DNA of 64,000 nucleotides, from assembly GCA_964423505.1 (NCBI GenBank), contig CAYREX010000005.1:62001-126000 (forward strand), in the 5' to 3' direction. Of this stretch, positions 26,309 through 33,616 are shown piece after piece. The notes below the pieces were generated by a model, which was not told the DNA's origin, did no database searches, and worked only from the letters and a program-made list of their open reading frames with translations. This stretch comes from CAYREX01 sp964423505 (lineage in GTDB: Bacteria > Fermentibacterota > Fermentibacteria > Fermentibacterales > JCC-6). The first letter of the stretch is position 1. Each line of letters starts with the position of its first letter. Both the position numbers and the translations under genes were made by a program.

Positions 26309-27928
26309 ATGAGCGCAGCCCTCCTGCTGGCTGTTCTCGGGGTCTCGGCGCTTCCACTGAGGATAGCCGTGCTGAGCGACAGGACAGGCGGTGCCGACGA
26401 CGCGGAGTTCGCCGCCTCCATAGAGGCTGTCCGGCTGCTCTCCCCCGACCTCGTGGTCACGGTCGGCGACCACATCGAGGGTTACGGCGACGCGGACGCC
26501 GCAAGGGAGGAGTGGGAGGACGTCATGGCCATGATGGCCCCTCTCGAGTCGGCCTTCGACGTCGTCTACACCCCCGGCAACCACGACATCTGGGACGAAG
26601 CCTCGGAGGAGCTCTGGACGGAGGTGACCGGCAGGCCGGCCGAGTACGTCCACGAGACGGGCGGGGTGACCATGCTCGTATGGGACACCTCACGGACCGG
26701 CGCGGTCACGCCCGAGGCGACCGACCACCTGCGGGAGATGCTGGACGGCTTCTCCCCGGACGACCTCCTCCTGCTGCTCACCCACAGGCCGCTCTGGCTC
26801 ATGGCCGACCAGGACAGCGCCGAGGTCGCACGTCTGCGGTCCGTCATCGAGGGGGCCGGCGTGGACGTGGTCCTGGCCGGGCACATACACTGCTTCGCAG
26901 CGGACAGGCGTGAAGGGACGCTGTACGTGGCTGCCGGCCCATCCGGCACCGGGATCTCCGAGGAGAGGGTATCCGAGGGAATCTTCACGCAGGTGGGATG
27001 GCTGACCGTACTGCCGGACACCTGCCTCTACGCCACGGTGGAGAGCCACGGTGTCCATCCGCCCTCCCTCAATACCGGCAGGGAGGAGCTGCTGGCGTAC
27101 CTCTACAGGACCAGGATGATAGACGCGACCCCCCGGGAGACGGAGCTGGAGTCGGCCTCGGTGACCTTCAGGAGCTTCGAGGACACCGCAAGGACGCTGG
27201 ACGTACGCCTGGAGACCCACGACTGGTACCTGGAGCCGGAGACGTTCCAGGTGGAGCTGCCTCCCGGGGGGAGCGTCGAGGTACACCTGGCCCAGGGCCT
27301 GGAGCCCGGTGGCTCCGAGCTGCCGCTCCCGGTGATGCACCTGACGATGACCTACGGCCCCCGGGACAAGGAGCTGACCATACGGCACGTCCTCCCGCTG
27401 CAACGGGTGCTCCGGGCGCCGGACGGGCCGGGGATAATGCTGGACGGCCGCCTGACCAACGGGGAGTACCCGAGGGTGTACGACGGGGAAGAAGAGCCGT
27501 TCATCGGCAGGGACGGAGCCGCCTCCCCGGCGTCTCCAGAGCTGTACGCGGCCGCGGTGAGGGGAGATACGCTTATCGTCGCGGCATCGATGCCCGCCGG
27601 TTCCTCTCCCGGGGAGGACGACCTGTTCGGCCTGCTCCTCCTCGACTCGTCCGGATGGAGAAGGGTGGACGTGACGGAGGATGGCTGCGAGGGAACCTCC
27701 TACTCGGACGGATGGGGCGGGGAGGAATGGTCCGGCGGATGGGCCGCCCTGACGGCCGGCCACTCCGGCGGCTGGTCCGCCGAGGTGGCAGTGGATCTCT
27801 CCTCCCTGGACGTCCCGGAGGAGGGGCTGCGCGCGCACCTCTTCAGGCTGGTGGGCGACGAGCTGGCCACCTGGAGCCATCCGCTCTCCCTGGAGCCGGA
27901 TACTCCGGGGCTGGTGTGGACCGACTGA
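26309..27928 (+). CDS. Metallophosphoesterase with a LSDRTGG variant first motif
   Basis: Calcineurin-like phosphoesterase of 539 residues. A short hydrophobic N-terminus (about 1-15) suggests export. The metal motifs are VLSDRTGG (where the usual D-x-H has become D-R-T), VTVGDHIEG, PGNHDIWD, LLTHRPLW and VLAGHIHCF. The Asp-Arg-Thr form recurs in some relatives, so loss of the first His may be a family trait. The last 300 residues are beta-rich and unlike other parts of the window. Substrate is unknown. Confidence 0.75.
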   Translation: MSAALLLAVLGVSALPLRIAVLSDRTGGADDAEFAASIEAVRLLSPDLVVTVGDHIEGYGDADAAREEWEDVMAMMAPLESAFDVVYTPGNHDIWDEASEELWTEVTGRPAEYVHETGGVTMLVWDTSRTGAVTPEATDHLREMLDGFSPDDLLLLLTHRPLWLMADQDSAEVARLRSVIEGAGVDVVLAGHIHCFAADRREGTLYVAAGPSGTGISEERVSEGIFTQVGWLTVLPDTCLYATVESHGVHPPSLNTGREELLAYLYRTRMIDATPRETELESASVTFRSFEDTARTLDVRLETHDWYLEPETFQVELPPGGSVEVHLAQGLEPGGSELPLPVMHLTMTYGPRDKELTIRHVLPLQRVLRAPDGPGIMLDGRLTNGEYPRVYDGEEEPFIGRDGAASPASPELYAAAVRGDTLIVAASMPAGSSPGEDDLFGLLLLDSSGWRRVDVTEDGCEGTSYSDGWGGEEWSGGWAALTAGHSGGWSAEVAVDLSSLDVPEEGLRAHLFRLVGDELATWSHPLSLEPDTPGLVWTD

Positions 27929-27973
27929 GGCGGGAAGCTGGACGAGGACGCGAGCCGAGGAAGGAGCCGCAGC

Positions 27974-28366
27974 TTGGACATGGAGATCACCTTTCCCGGG
28001 GGCCTGAGGGTCGACGCCAGGTTCCAGGGGCATCTCATGCAAACGGACCAGCCGCCGCCGGAGGGGGAAGGCTCCGCCCCGGCGCCGTTCGACCTGTTCC
28101 TGGCGTCATTGGGGACATGCGCCGGGATATTCGTGCTCTCGTTCTGCAGGAGCAGGGGAATCCCCGCGGAGGACATCAGGCTGGTCCAGAGGATGGAGCG
28201 CGACCCGGACAGCGGGATGCTCTCCTCGGTGCGGGTGGAGATAGTCCTTCCGGAGGGATTCCCGGAGAGGTACGCCCCGGCTCTGGTGAGGGCGGCGGGG
28301 CAGTGCTCGGTGAAGAGGCACCTGGAGAGGCCGCCCTCGATGGAGGTCGTCACCGTATGCGAGTAG
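27974..28366 (+). CDS. OsmC family protein
   Basis: A 130-residue protein with the OsmC pattern: a cysteine in LGTCAGIFVL and a second in AAGQCSVKRHLE. OsmC proteins reduce organic hydroperoxides using such a pair. The start is TTG at 27974 or ATG at 27980; neither has a strong ribosome site. It lies 45 bases after the phosphoesterase. Confidence 0.8.
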   Translation: MDMEITFPGGLRVDARFQGHLMQTDQPPPEGEGSAPAPFDLFLASLGTCAGIFVLSFCRSRGIPAEDIRLVQRMERDPDSGMLSSVRVEIVLPEGFPERYAPALVRAAGQCSVKRHLERPPSMEVVTVCE

Positions 28367-28528
28367 GCGCCGGCGGATGGGTGGTACATGCACATGCTCG
28401 AGAGGACGGCTATGGGTCATCCTGATCCTCCCCGGGCTCGGGGCGGGTCGGGACCGGACGGGAACGACGCCGGTCCCGCGGGACTACACGAGAGACGGTT
28501 CACTAACCCGAGGCGGAAGGGGTCAGGG

Positions 28529-29209
28529 ATGAGAGCGATGAGCATGGCGCTGGCGACGACGGTTCTGATGGCGGGAGCCGCAGCTGCCTCCGGCTACGAC
28601 TCGGCCGGGCCGGAGGATGTCTGGCTGATGATGCAGAGGCCGGGGACCATCGTGGTCGACGTCTCCCCCGCGTACGACCAGGGACACCTCCCCGGTGCCG
28701 TGAGCGCCCCGCTGGAGGTCCTCGGCGAGGCCGCCGCGGACTGGGACCCGGAGGAGGCCTACGTGGTCTACTGCCACAGCGAGGAGGCCAGCAGGCAGGG
28801 GGCCACCATGCTGGCGGAGATGGGGCTGGAGGTGACGAGGCTCACCGGTGAGTACGGTGGATGGGTCGATGCCGGTTACCCGGTGCAGGTGGAGGGCTCC
28901 TACATCGACGTCCTCCCCGGTCCCGCCTTCGACATGATAGAGACCAACCGCTCCCTCAGGGTGCTGGACGTCTCCGGCATGTACGACCGGGGTCACCTCC
29001 CGGGCGCCGAGAGCGTGCCGCTGGGAACCCTGGAGGAGGCGATGGCCGACTGGGACCCGGAGCTGACCTACCTGGTCTACTGCCACGGCGACCCGCCCAG
29101 CATCCAGGCTGCCCAGATGCTCGTGGATGCCGGTTTCCGTATGGTCTACCGCCTGGAGGGCAACTACGGGGCCTGGGTCGAGGCCGATCTTCCCGTGGAC
29201 GCCGAGTAG
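28529..29209 (+). CDS. Exported protein with two rhodanese domains
   Basis: Signal peptide at residues 1-21, then two rhodanese-like domains. Each has the VVDVS-YDQGHLPGA / VLDVSGMYDRGHLPGA strand and a cysteine in an active-site-like loop, VVYCHSEEAS and LVYCHGDPPS. Length 226. The GHLPGA motif and Cys suggest sulfur transfer or a redox-sensitive binding site outside the cytoplasm. ATG at 28529 follows a GGGGTCAGGG stretch. The 162 bases before it hold only a 12-base palindrome (28473-28484). Confidence 0.8.
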   Translation: MRAMSMALATTVLMAGAAAASGYDSAGPEDVWLMMQRPGTIVVDVSPAYDQGHLPGAVSAPLEVLGEAAADWDPEEAYVVYCHSEEASRQGATMLAEMGLEVTRLTGEYGGWVDAGYPVQVEGSYIDVLPGPAFDMIETNRSLRVLDVSGMYDRGHLPGAESVPLGTLEEAMADWDPELTYLVYCHGDPPSIQAAQMLVDAGFRMVYRLEGNYGAWVEADLPVDAE

Positions 29210-29223
29210 GGAGCCTTCGGCGC

Positions 29224-30183
29224 TTGATCGAGCTCAGGGCCGTCCTGCACGTGCACACCAGCTTCTCCGACGGCTCGATGCCGGCCGAGGAGGTCGTCCG
29301 GACGGCCTCCGGGGCCGGCGTCGACGTACTCGGGATAAACGACCACTGGAACCTGGCCGCCAGGGAGGCCGGCCTGGGCGGCATGCACGACGGGATGCTC
29401 GTGATGGCCGGAGCGGAGCTGTCGGCCCCCGACGAGAGCAACCACCTGCTGGTCTACGGAGTGGACAGACTCCCGGAGACCGGCGACACGGCCGGGCAGG
29501 TCCGCCGCGTCCGGGAGGCCGGCGGTCTCCCGATCATCGCCCACCCGCGCGAGGAGGCGCCGCGGCTCTACTGGAGGAGGGCGTACGTGTGGGAGGCGGG
29601 TGCCCTCCCGGGCGTCGCCGGCGTGGAGGTATGGAACTACATGGCTTCATGGAAGGGTGGGCTGAGGAAGCGGGACGTCCCCGCCGCCCTCCTGGCGCCG
29701 GACGGCAGGGTTCGCCACCCTTCCGACGGGGCGATAGCGCTCTGGCGCAGGACCGGCGGATGCATCACCGCGGGACCGGACGCCCACGGCTTCCGCTTCG
29801 GCGCCGGGCCGCTCTGCTTCAGGGTCTTCCCATACCGGATGCTCTTCGCGAGGCTGGCCACCCATATCCTCCTCGACCGGCCGCTCTCCCGCGACGGGCG
29901 CGAGTCGGAGGAGCGCGTGATCGATGCTCTTTCCGAGGGCAGGTGCTTCGTGGCCAATCGCCGCCTCGGAGACGCCCGCGGTTTCCGGGTCGAGCGCCTT
30001 CGCGACCGGTTCGACATCTTCCTGCCCGGGGCGGCGGAGGTCTCTCTGGAAGACGAAGAGGGCGAGAGATGGAGTGGCCGGATGCCCGAAGGGCGTGGCC
30101 GAATCGAAGACCGGACGGACGGCCCGGTGACCGTCCGGCTCGGGAGGGGAGGTCGAACATGGATACTCGCCGGCATCGGCTGA
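29224..30183 (+). CDS. PHP-domain metal-dependent phosphoesterase
   Basis: A 319-residue protein with the PHP metal motifs HVHTSFSDG near the N-terminus, GINDHWN, AGAELSAPDESNHLL, IAHPREE and GPDAHGF. These bind two or three metal ions in PHP phosphatases and nucleases. The start is TTG at 29224. It is followed by a gene that overlaps its end by 25 bases. The C-terminal third is not recognised. The substrate is unknown. Confidence 0.7.
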   Translation: MIELRAVLHVHTSFSDGSMPAEEVVRTASGAGVDVLGINDHWNLAAREAGLGGMHDGMLVMAGAELSAPDESNHLLVYGVDRLPETGDTAGQVRRVREAGGLPIIAHPREEAPRLYWRRAYVWEAGALPGVAGVEVWNYMASWKGGLRKRDVPAALLAPDGRVRHPSDGAIALWRRTGGCITAGPDAHGFRFGAGPLCFRVFPYRMLFARLATHILLDRPLSRDGRESEERVIDALSEGRCFVANRRLGDARGFRVERLRDRFDIFLPGAAEVSLEDEEGERWSGRMPEGRGRIEDRTDGPVTVRLGRGGRTWILAGIG

Positions 30184-30656
30184 TGACGGCGGCGCTCGTC
30201 CTGCTCGCAGCGGCCGAGACGGCCGCCGCACCGGTGGATACGGCAATGGACGTGATCTACGCGGCCGAGGCGGGGGACGGCTACATGCTCCTGGACCTCA
30301 TGTCGCAGAGCCTCAGGGACCAGCTCGAGCTGAGGCTCGCCCAGCTGAGAGAGATAGCCGCGGAGCACCCCGACCTGGCCGAGGCGATGGTCGGGGGCAT
30401 GGGCCTCGAGCTAACGGCCCTGGAGATACTGGATATACAGACGGGAGCGCTCCTGTCGGACCTCCTCGCTGCCACGGAGATGCCCGGGGCCATGGAGGTG
30501 GTGGCCGACTCCACGTTCATGGCCGGCAGGAATGCGGACGTGGAGCTACACTTCCGGGACGGCCCCGTGGTCTCGATGGTCATGGTCTGGGAGGAGGGGG
30601 CATGGCGCCTGAACGGGGGCTCCTTCCTGGAGGGGCTCTTCCCCTCCACCCGGTGA
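30159..30656 (+). CDS. Exported NTF2-like (DUF4878-type) small protein, first of four
   Basis: A 165-residue protein with a signal peptide (about 1-24, ending in AAAPVD). The mature part is helical then beta, closing with a W-x-L-x-G-G-S-F end. It has no catalytic motif. It begins within the last 25 bases of the PHP gene. Its general plan (signal, helix with Asp/Glu, four or five strands, W-x3-G-x-F) is shared with the next three genes. I infer the NTF2-like fold from that plan; sequence identity between members looks low. Confidence 0.5.
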   Translation: MDTRRHRLMTAALVLLAAAETAAAPVDTAMDVIYAAEAGDGYMLLDLMSQSLRDQLELRLAQLREIAAEHPDLAEAMVGGMGLELTALEILDIQTGALLSDLLAATEMPGAMEVVADSTFMAGRNADVELHFRDGPVVSMVMVWEEGAWRLNGGSFLEGLFPSTR

Positions 30657-30663
30657 GCCCTTG

Positions 30664-30693
30664 TTGACGGGATCGCTCATACCATTGTAGAAT
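30664..30693 (+). promoter_or_regulatory. Candidate sigma-70 promoter before the second NTF2-like gene
   Basis: TTGACG at 30664-30669 and TAGAAT at 30688-30693 are 18 bases apart. The box lies just after the first gene of the array, so genes two to four may be transcribed separately from it. Confidence 0.6.
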
Positions 30694-30781
30694 CGATTGT
30701 CCGTTCAACAGGTCCCGACGGGGTGCGAGCAGGGGGGGATTGAGCCCCGGCAGGCCCGAGGGACAGCATTGGAGGTAACCT

Positions 30782-31168
30782 ATGCGCAGGATCGCAGCCC
30801 TTCTCGGTCTGGCCGGTCTCGTCCTGATGGCCTGCGGTGGCGGTGGCGCCAGCGCCAGCAACCCAGAGGACGCCGTCAACGGCTTCCTCTCCGCGATGAA
30901 GGACGCCGACATAGACGCGATGATGCAGTACGTCCCCGAGGCGGAGCGCGAGGAGATGACCGACGAGGACAAGGCGATGGCCGAGGGAATGCTCGGTATG
31001 ATGTCCGACCTCGACTGGACCATCACCGGCTCCGAGGTCTCCGAGGACGGCAACAGCGCAACCGTGACGGTCGAGCTCTCCGTCATGGACATGCCGGCCG
31101 AGGAGGAGGAGATAGCCCTCATCAAGGAGGGCGGCGGCTGGGTCATCTCCGAGGGAGGGATGTTCTAG
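30782..31168 (+). CDS. Lipoprotein, NTF2-like (DUF4878-type), second of four
   Basis: A 128-residue lipoprotein: the hydrophobic N-terminus ends at LMACGGG, a lipobox. The mature protein has PEDAVNGFLSAMKDADIDAMM, then strands including DWTITGSEV and GNSATVTVELSVM, and ends GGWVISEGGMF. This helix-then-sheet plan fits the NTF2/DUF4878 fold. A ribosome site (GGAGGT) precedes the ATG. A hairpin terminator lies just after the stop codon. Confidence 0.65.
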   Translation: MRRIAALLGLAGLVLMACGGGGASASNPEDAVNGFLSAMKDADIDAMMQYVPEAEREEMTDEDKAMAEGMLGMMSDLDWTITGSEVSEDGNSATVTVELSVMDMPAEEEEIALIKEGGGWVISEGGMF

Positions 31169-31192
31169 CGACGGCTTTCTCCGGTGACTCCA

Positions 31193-31213
31193 GGGGGGCC
31201 TTCGCGGCCCCCC
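31193..31213 (+). terminator. Rho-independent terminator hairpin
   Basis: GGGGGGCC (31193-31200), loop TTCGC, then GGCCCCCC (31206-31213) form a perfect 8-bp stem followed by TCTCCCTTT. It ends the transcript of the second NTF2-like gene, though the T-run is short. Confidence 0.7.
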
Positions 31214-31253
31214 TCTCCCTTTGCACGGAATCTCCGCTATTGTTGTCCCCGAG

Positions 31254-31616
31254 ATGAGAGACATCACCGCCCTCGCCGTCCTGCTTCCGGCGATGCTGCA
31301 GCTCGCCTGCGGCGGCCCCGCCTCGCCCGTGGAGGCGGAGGAGTGCGTCAGGTCCCATATCAGCGCCATACTGGACGGAGACCCGGAGCGCTCCCTGGAG
31401 AGCCTGCACCCCGACTTGCGCGATGAGACCCTCCCGAGGCTCATGCAGCTCCAGCCACTCCTGGCGGCGGCGGATGTGCGCGTCAGCGGCAGCGGCCCCG
31501 AGGGTGACAGCGCCTTCGTCCTGGTAACCATGGAGCTCTCCGACCGGGTGACCACCGATACCGTCCGGTGCACCAGGCGCGGAGGGAGCTGGGTCATGGC
31601 CGAGAGCTACTTCTAG
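31254..31616 (+). CDS. Lipoprotein, NTF2-like, third of four
   Basis: A 120-residue lipoprotein with lipobox LACGG at Cys19. The mature part starts with VEAEECVRSHISAILDGDPERSL and later has DSAFVLVTMELSD and GGSWVMAESYF. ATG at 31254 is preferred because it gives a compact signal peptide; a TTG at 31221 lies in the terminator tail of the gene before. It is the shortest of the four. Confidence 0.6.
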   Translation: MRDITALAVLLPAMLQLACGGPASPVEAEECVRSHISAILDGDPERSLESLHPDLRDETLPRLMQLQPLLAAADVRVSGSGPEGDSAFVLVTMELSDRVTTDTVRCTRRGGSWVMAESYF

Positions 31617-31629
31617 GCGGCCGCAGCGG

Positions 31630-32094
31630 ATGAACGGCCTCCGCATCCTCAGGTGGCTCCCGCTGCTGGCGGCGCTGGCAGCCGGCTGCGGCAGGTCGCC
31701 CTCCGATGCCCTGGCGGACTACGTCGAGGCCCTGGAGACCGGTGACGGCCAGAGGGCCGTCCAGCTCCTCTCCTCGGGGGCCAGGGCAACCCTCGACCAG
31801 CGCCTTCAGAGCATCTCCGAAAACCCGGCCGCACTGTTGGCGCTTCTCGGGGAGGCGGGAGTGGAGACCTTTCCCGGGAACCTGAGCGACCTCGACTCCG
31901 GGGAGCTGCTCCCTCTGCTGGTCTCCTCGGGCCTGGCTGCGGACGCCGCCGTGGGCCTGGACTCCCTCAGGATACTCGGCGAGGGTACGAGCGGCGACTG
32001 GGCGGAGGTCCTCATATCCGTCGACGGCGTCGAGGGTTTCGTCCGGATGGTCAGAGAGGACGGCGACTGGAAGCTCTCCGGCGAGGCCTTCTGA
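31630..32094 (+). CDS. Lipoprotein, NTF2-like, fourth of four
   Basis: A 154-residue lipoprotein with lipobox LAAGC. The mature part contains SDALADYVEALETGDGQRAVQLL, then an extended middle with LDSGELLPLLVSSGL, and ends DWKLSGEAF. The gene follows the third member by 13 bases. A large hairpin lies 44 bases past the stop. Confidence 0.6.
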   Translation: MNGLRILRWLPLLAALAAGCGRSPSDALADYVEALETGDGQRAVQLLSSGARATLDQRLQSISENPAALLALLGEAGVETFPGNLSDLDSGELLPLLVSSGLAADAAVGLDSLRILGEGTSGDWAEVLISVDGVEGFVRMVREDGDWKLSGEAF

Positions 32095-32138
32095 CGCGGC
32101 AGCGGGCTCTTCTCCCGGAGTTGCGCGAATGAAGCAAT

Positions 32139-32165
32139 GGGGTCGGAGCGGGACGCTCCGACCCC
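32139..32165. terminator. Bidirectional hairpin between the fourth lipoprotein gene and tRNA-Ser
   Basis: GGGGTCGGAGC (32139-32149), loop GGGAC, GCTCCGACCCC (32155-32165) give an 11-bp perfect stem. It lies between a + strand gene and a - strand tRNA; reading the - strand, a T-rich stretch follows (ATTGCTTCATT), fitting an end for the tRNA transcript. Confidence 0.6.
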
Positions 32166-32172
32166 CGTGCGT

Positions 32173-32258
32173 TGGCGGAGGACCGGGGACTCGAACCCCG
32201 AAGGGCGTGAACCCGGCGGATTTCAAATCCGCTGCCTTACCAGTTAGACTAGTCCTCC
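32173..32258 (-). tRNA. tRNA-Ser(UGA)
   Basis: On the minus strand the 5' acceptor arm GGAGGAC starts at 32258 and pairs with GTCCTCC near the end, followed by discriminator G and an encoded CCA (32173-32175). The anticodon stem GCGGA / TCCGC carries the loop TTTGAAA, so the anticodon is TGA, read as UGA. The long variable arm between the anticodon arm and the T arm (GTTCGAGTC) is typical of serine tRNA. A promoter lies immediately upstream. Confidence 0.95.
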
Positions 32259-32268
32259 AGGGCAGGGT

Positions 32269-32297
32269 AATGTAAGTTCCCCTCCGAAGATGGTCAA
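32269..32297 (-). promoter_or_regulatory. Candidate sigma-70 promoter for tRNA-Ser(UGA)
   Basis: On the minus strand TTGACC (32297-32292) and TACATT (32274-32269) are 17 bases apart, just upstream of the tRNA 5' end at 32258. The spacing to the tRNA is about ten bases. Confidence 0.65.
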
Positions 32298-32309
32298 AGG
32301 GAGGCCGAC

Positions 32310-32825
32310 ATGCTAGAGGTGGAGCTCAAGTTCCCCGTGGAGTCCTTCGAGGAGATGGAGGAGAGGCTCGCCGGTCTCGGTTGCGCGCCCGGGGAGCCGC
32401 AGGATGAGCGCAACATGCTCCTGGACCTCCACGGGGCCCCCCTTGCCTCGAGGGACATAGTGTTCCGGCTCCGGAACCACCCGGGGGGCACCCTCCTCAC
32501 GGTCAAGACCCCTCTCCCGGCCACCGGCCTCAAGGTAAGGAGGGAGCGGGAGGCCGTGATGGACGTGCCTCCCGAGAGGGCGCTGGAGCTCTTCTCCCTG
32601 ATCGGCTACGGAGTTGTGACCGAGTACCGGAAGCGACGCCGGGAGTGCAGGCTGGAGGCGGTCACCGTCTGCCTGGACGAGCTGGACATAGGCAGGTTCG
32701 TCGAGCTGGAGGCGGGGAGCGGCGAGGAGCTGCGGCGGGCCGCGGAGCTCCTGGGGCTGGACCCCTCGGACGGGACCCGGCTCTCGTACCCGGCTCTCAT
32801 AGCCGCTTCGAGGGACTCCGGTTGA
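32310..32825 (+). CDS. CYTH-domain protein (class IV adenylate cyclase / triphosphatase family)
   Basis: A 171-residue cytoplasmic protein with EVELKF at the start, which is the ExExK motif of CYTH triphosphate-tunnel enzymes. Basic and acidic strand residues follow (FRLRNHPGG, TVKTPLP, TEYRKRRRECRL, DELDIGRFVELEAG). Relatives include CyaB and thiamine triphosphatase; the actual triphosphate substrate is unknown. A ribosome site (AAAGGGAGG) overlaps the tRNA promoter region. Its stop overlaps the next start. Confidence 0.85.
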   Translation: MLEVELKFPVESFEEMEERLAGLGCAPGEPQDERNMLLDLHGAPLASRDIVFRLRNHPGGTLLTVKTPLPATGLKVRREREAVMDVPPERALELFSLIGYGVVTEYRKRRRECRLEAVTVCLDELDIGRFVELEAGSGEELRRAAELLGLDPSDGTRLSYPALIAASRDSG

Positions 32826-33616
32826 CGGCTGCCGCCCTCCTGGCGGCGCTCCTGCTGGCGGCCTCCGCGGCCGGCTCCGGGGAAGCCGCGGAGGACTCCG
32901 GCGATGGTGGCGGCCGGGAGGAGTCCGGGGGGGAGGAGGGGAGCTTCCTGGATCCGTACTACGAGGAGGCGGAGGAGGACTCCTGCCCGGGGAGCTCCGG
33001 TTGCTGGGACGACGGCTGCGCCCTCTTCCTGGACCTCATGCGCCCGCTGGCGATGATGCCGGTCAGGTACGAGCCCGACCCCTTCTCCCGAGGCGGGGCA
33101 AGGGCGATGCTGGGCGATGCCGGGGAGGGTAACGCCCTGGCCCTGGACATCGGCTCCGGTCTATCGGGGATGGGCGGGCGGCTCGGCTGGAGCGCCGGTA
33201 TGCTGCTTCGCAGCCCGTCGCCACTGTGCATAGATGCGCTTTTCCAGTCGGTCTCACCGGATGGAGGCGAGCCCTCCTTCCGGCTTCTCTACTCCGGGGT
33301 CCGACTGCAGGTCCTCTTCGACTCCCCCCTCTCGGTGATGCCGGGCATCCACGCGCTGGTTCCGTGGGAAGAGGGCAGGCGGGCGCTGGCAGGCGGCGGG
33401 ACGGGTCTGCGCGCGGAGCTGCTCCTGCCCGGGCGTTGGGGGCTCTCAGGCGACTACAGGCTGTCATGGGTGAGCGGCCTCCCCCTGCACCGGGGAGAGG
33501 CAAGACTCTCGAGGCACCTCGGCCCCGTAGCTGCCTGGGCAGGGTACGGCTTCCTCCGGGGAGCGGGGGGAAGGCTGCTCCACGGACCCTCTGCCGGGCT
33601 GGGCCTCTCCCTGTGA
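32822..33616 (+). CDS. Exported protein, probable outer-membrane beta-barrel
   Basis: A 264-residue protein starting at TTG, overlapping the CYTH gene. It has a signal peptide (about 1-17), an acidic linker with a Cys pair region (SCPGSSGCWDDGC), then strand-like alternation with Gly, Arg and aromatic residues ending in AGLGLSL. I see no catalytic motif. I infer an outer-membrane barrel from the composition, alternation and C-terminal strand. The next gene starts on its stop codon. Confidence 0.5.
   Translation: MTAAALLAALLLAASAAGSGEAAEDSGDGGGREESGGEEGSFLDPYYEEAEEDSCPGSSGCWDDGCALFLDLMRPLAMMPVRYEPDPFSRGGARAMLGDAGEGNALALDIGSGLSGMGGRLGWSAGMLLRSPSPLCIDALFQSVSPDGGEPSFRLLYSGVRLQVLFDSPLSVMPGIHALVPWEEGRRALAGGGTGLRAELLLPGRWGLSGDYRLSWVSGLPLHRGEARLSRHLGPVAAWAGYGFLRGAGGRLLHGPSAGLGLSL

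Noticed and set aside
28473..28484. 12-base palindrome GTCCCGCGGGAC before the rhodanese gene
   Set aside because: Single copy, no partner site; such palindromes occur by chance in GC-rich DNA.
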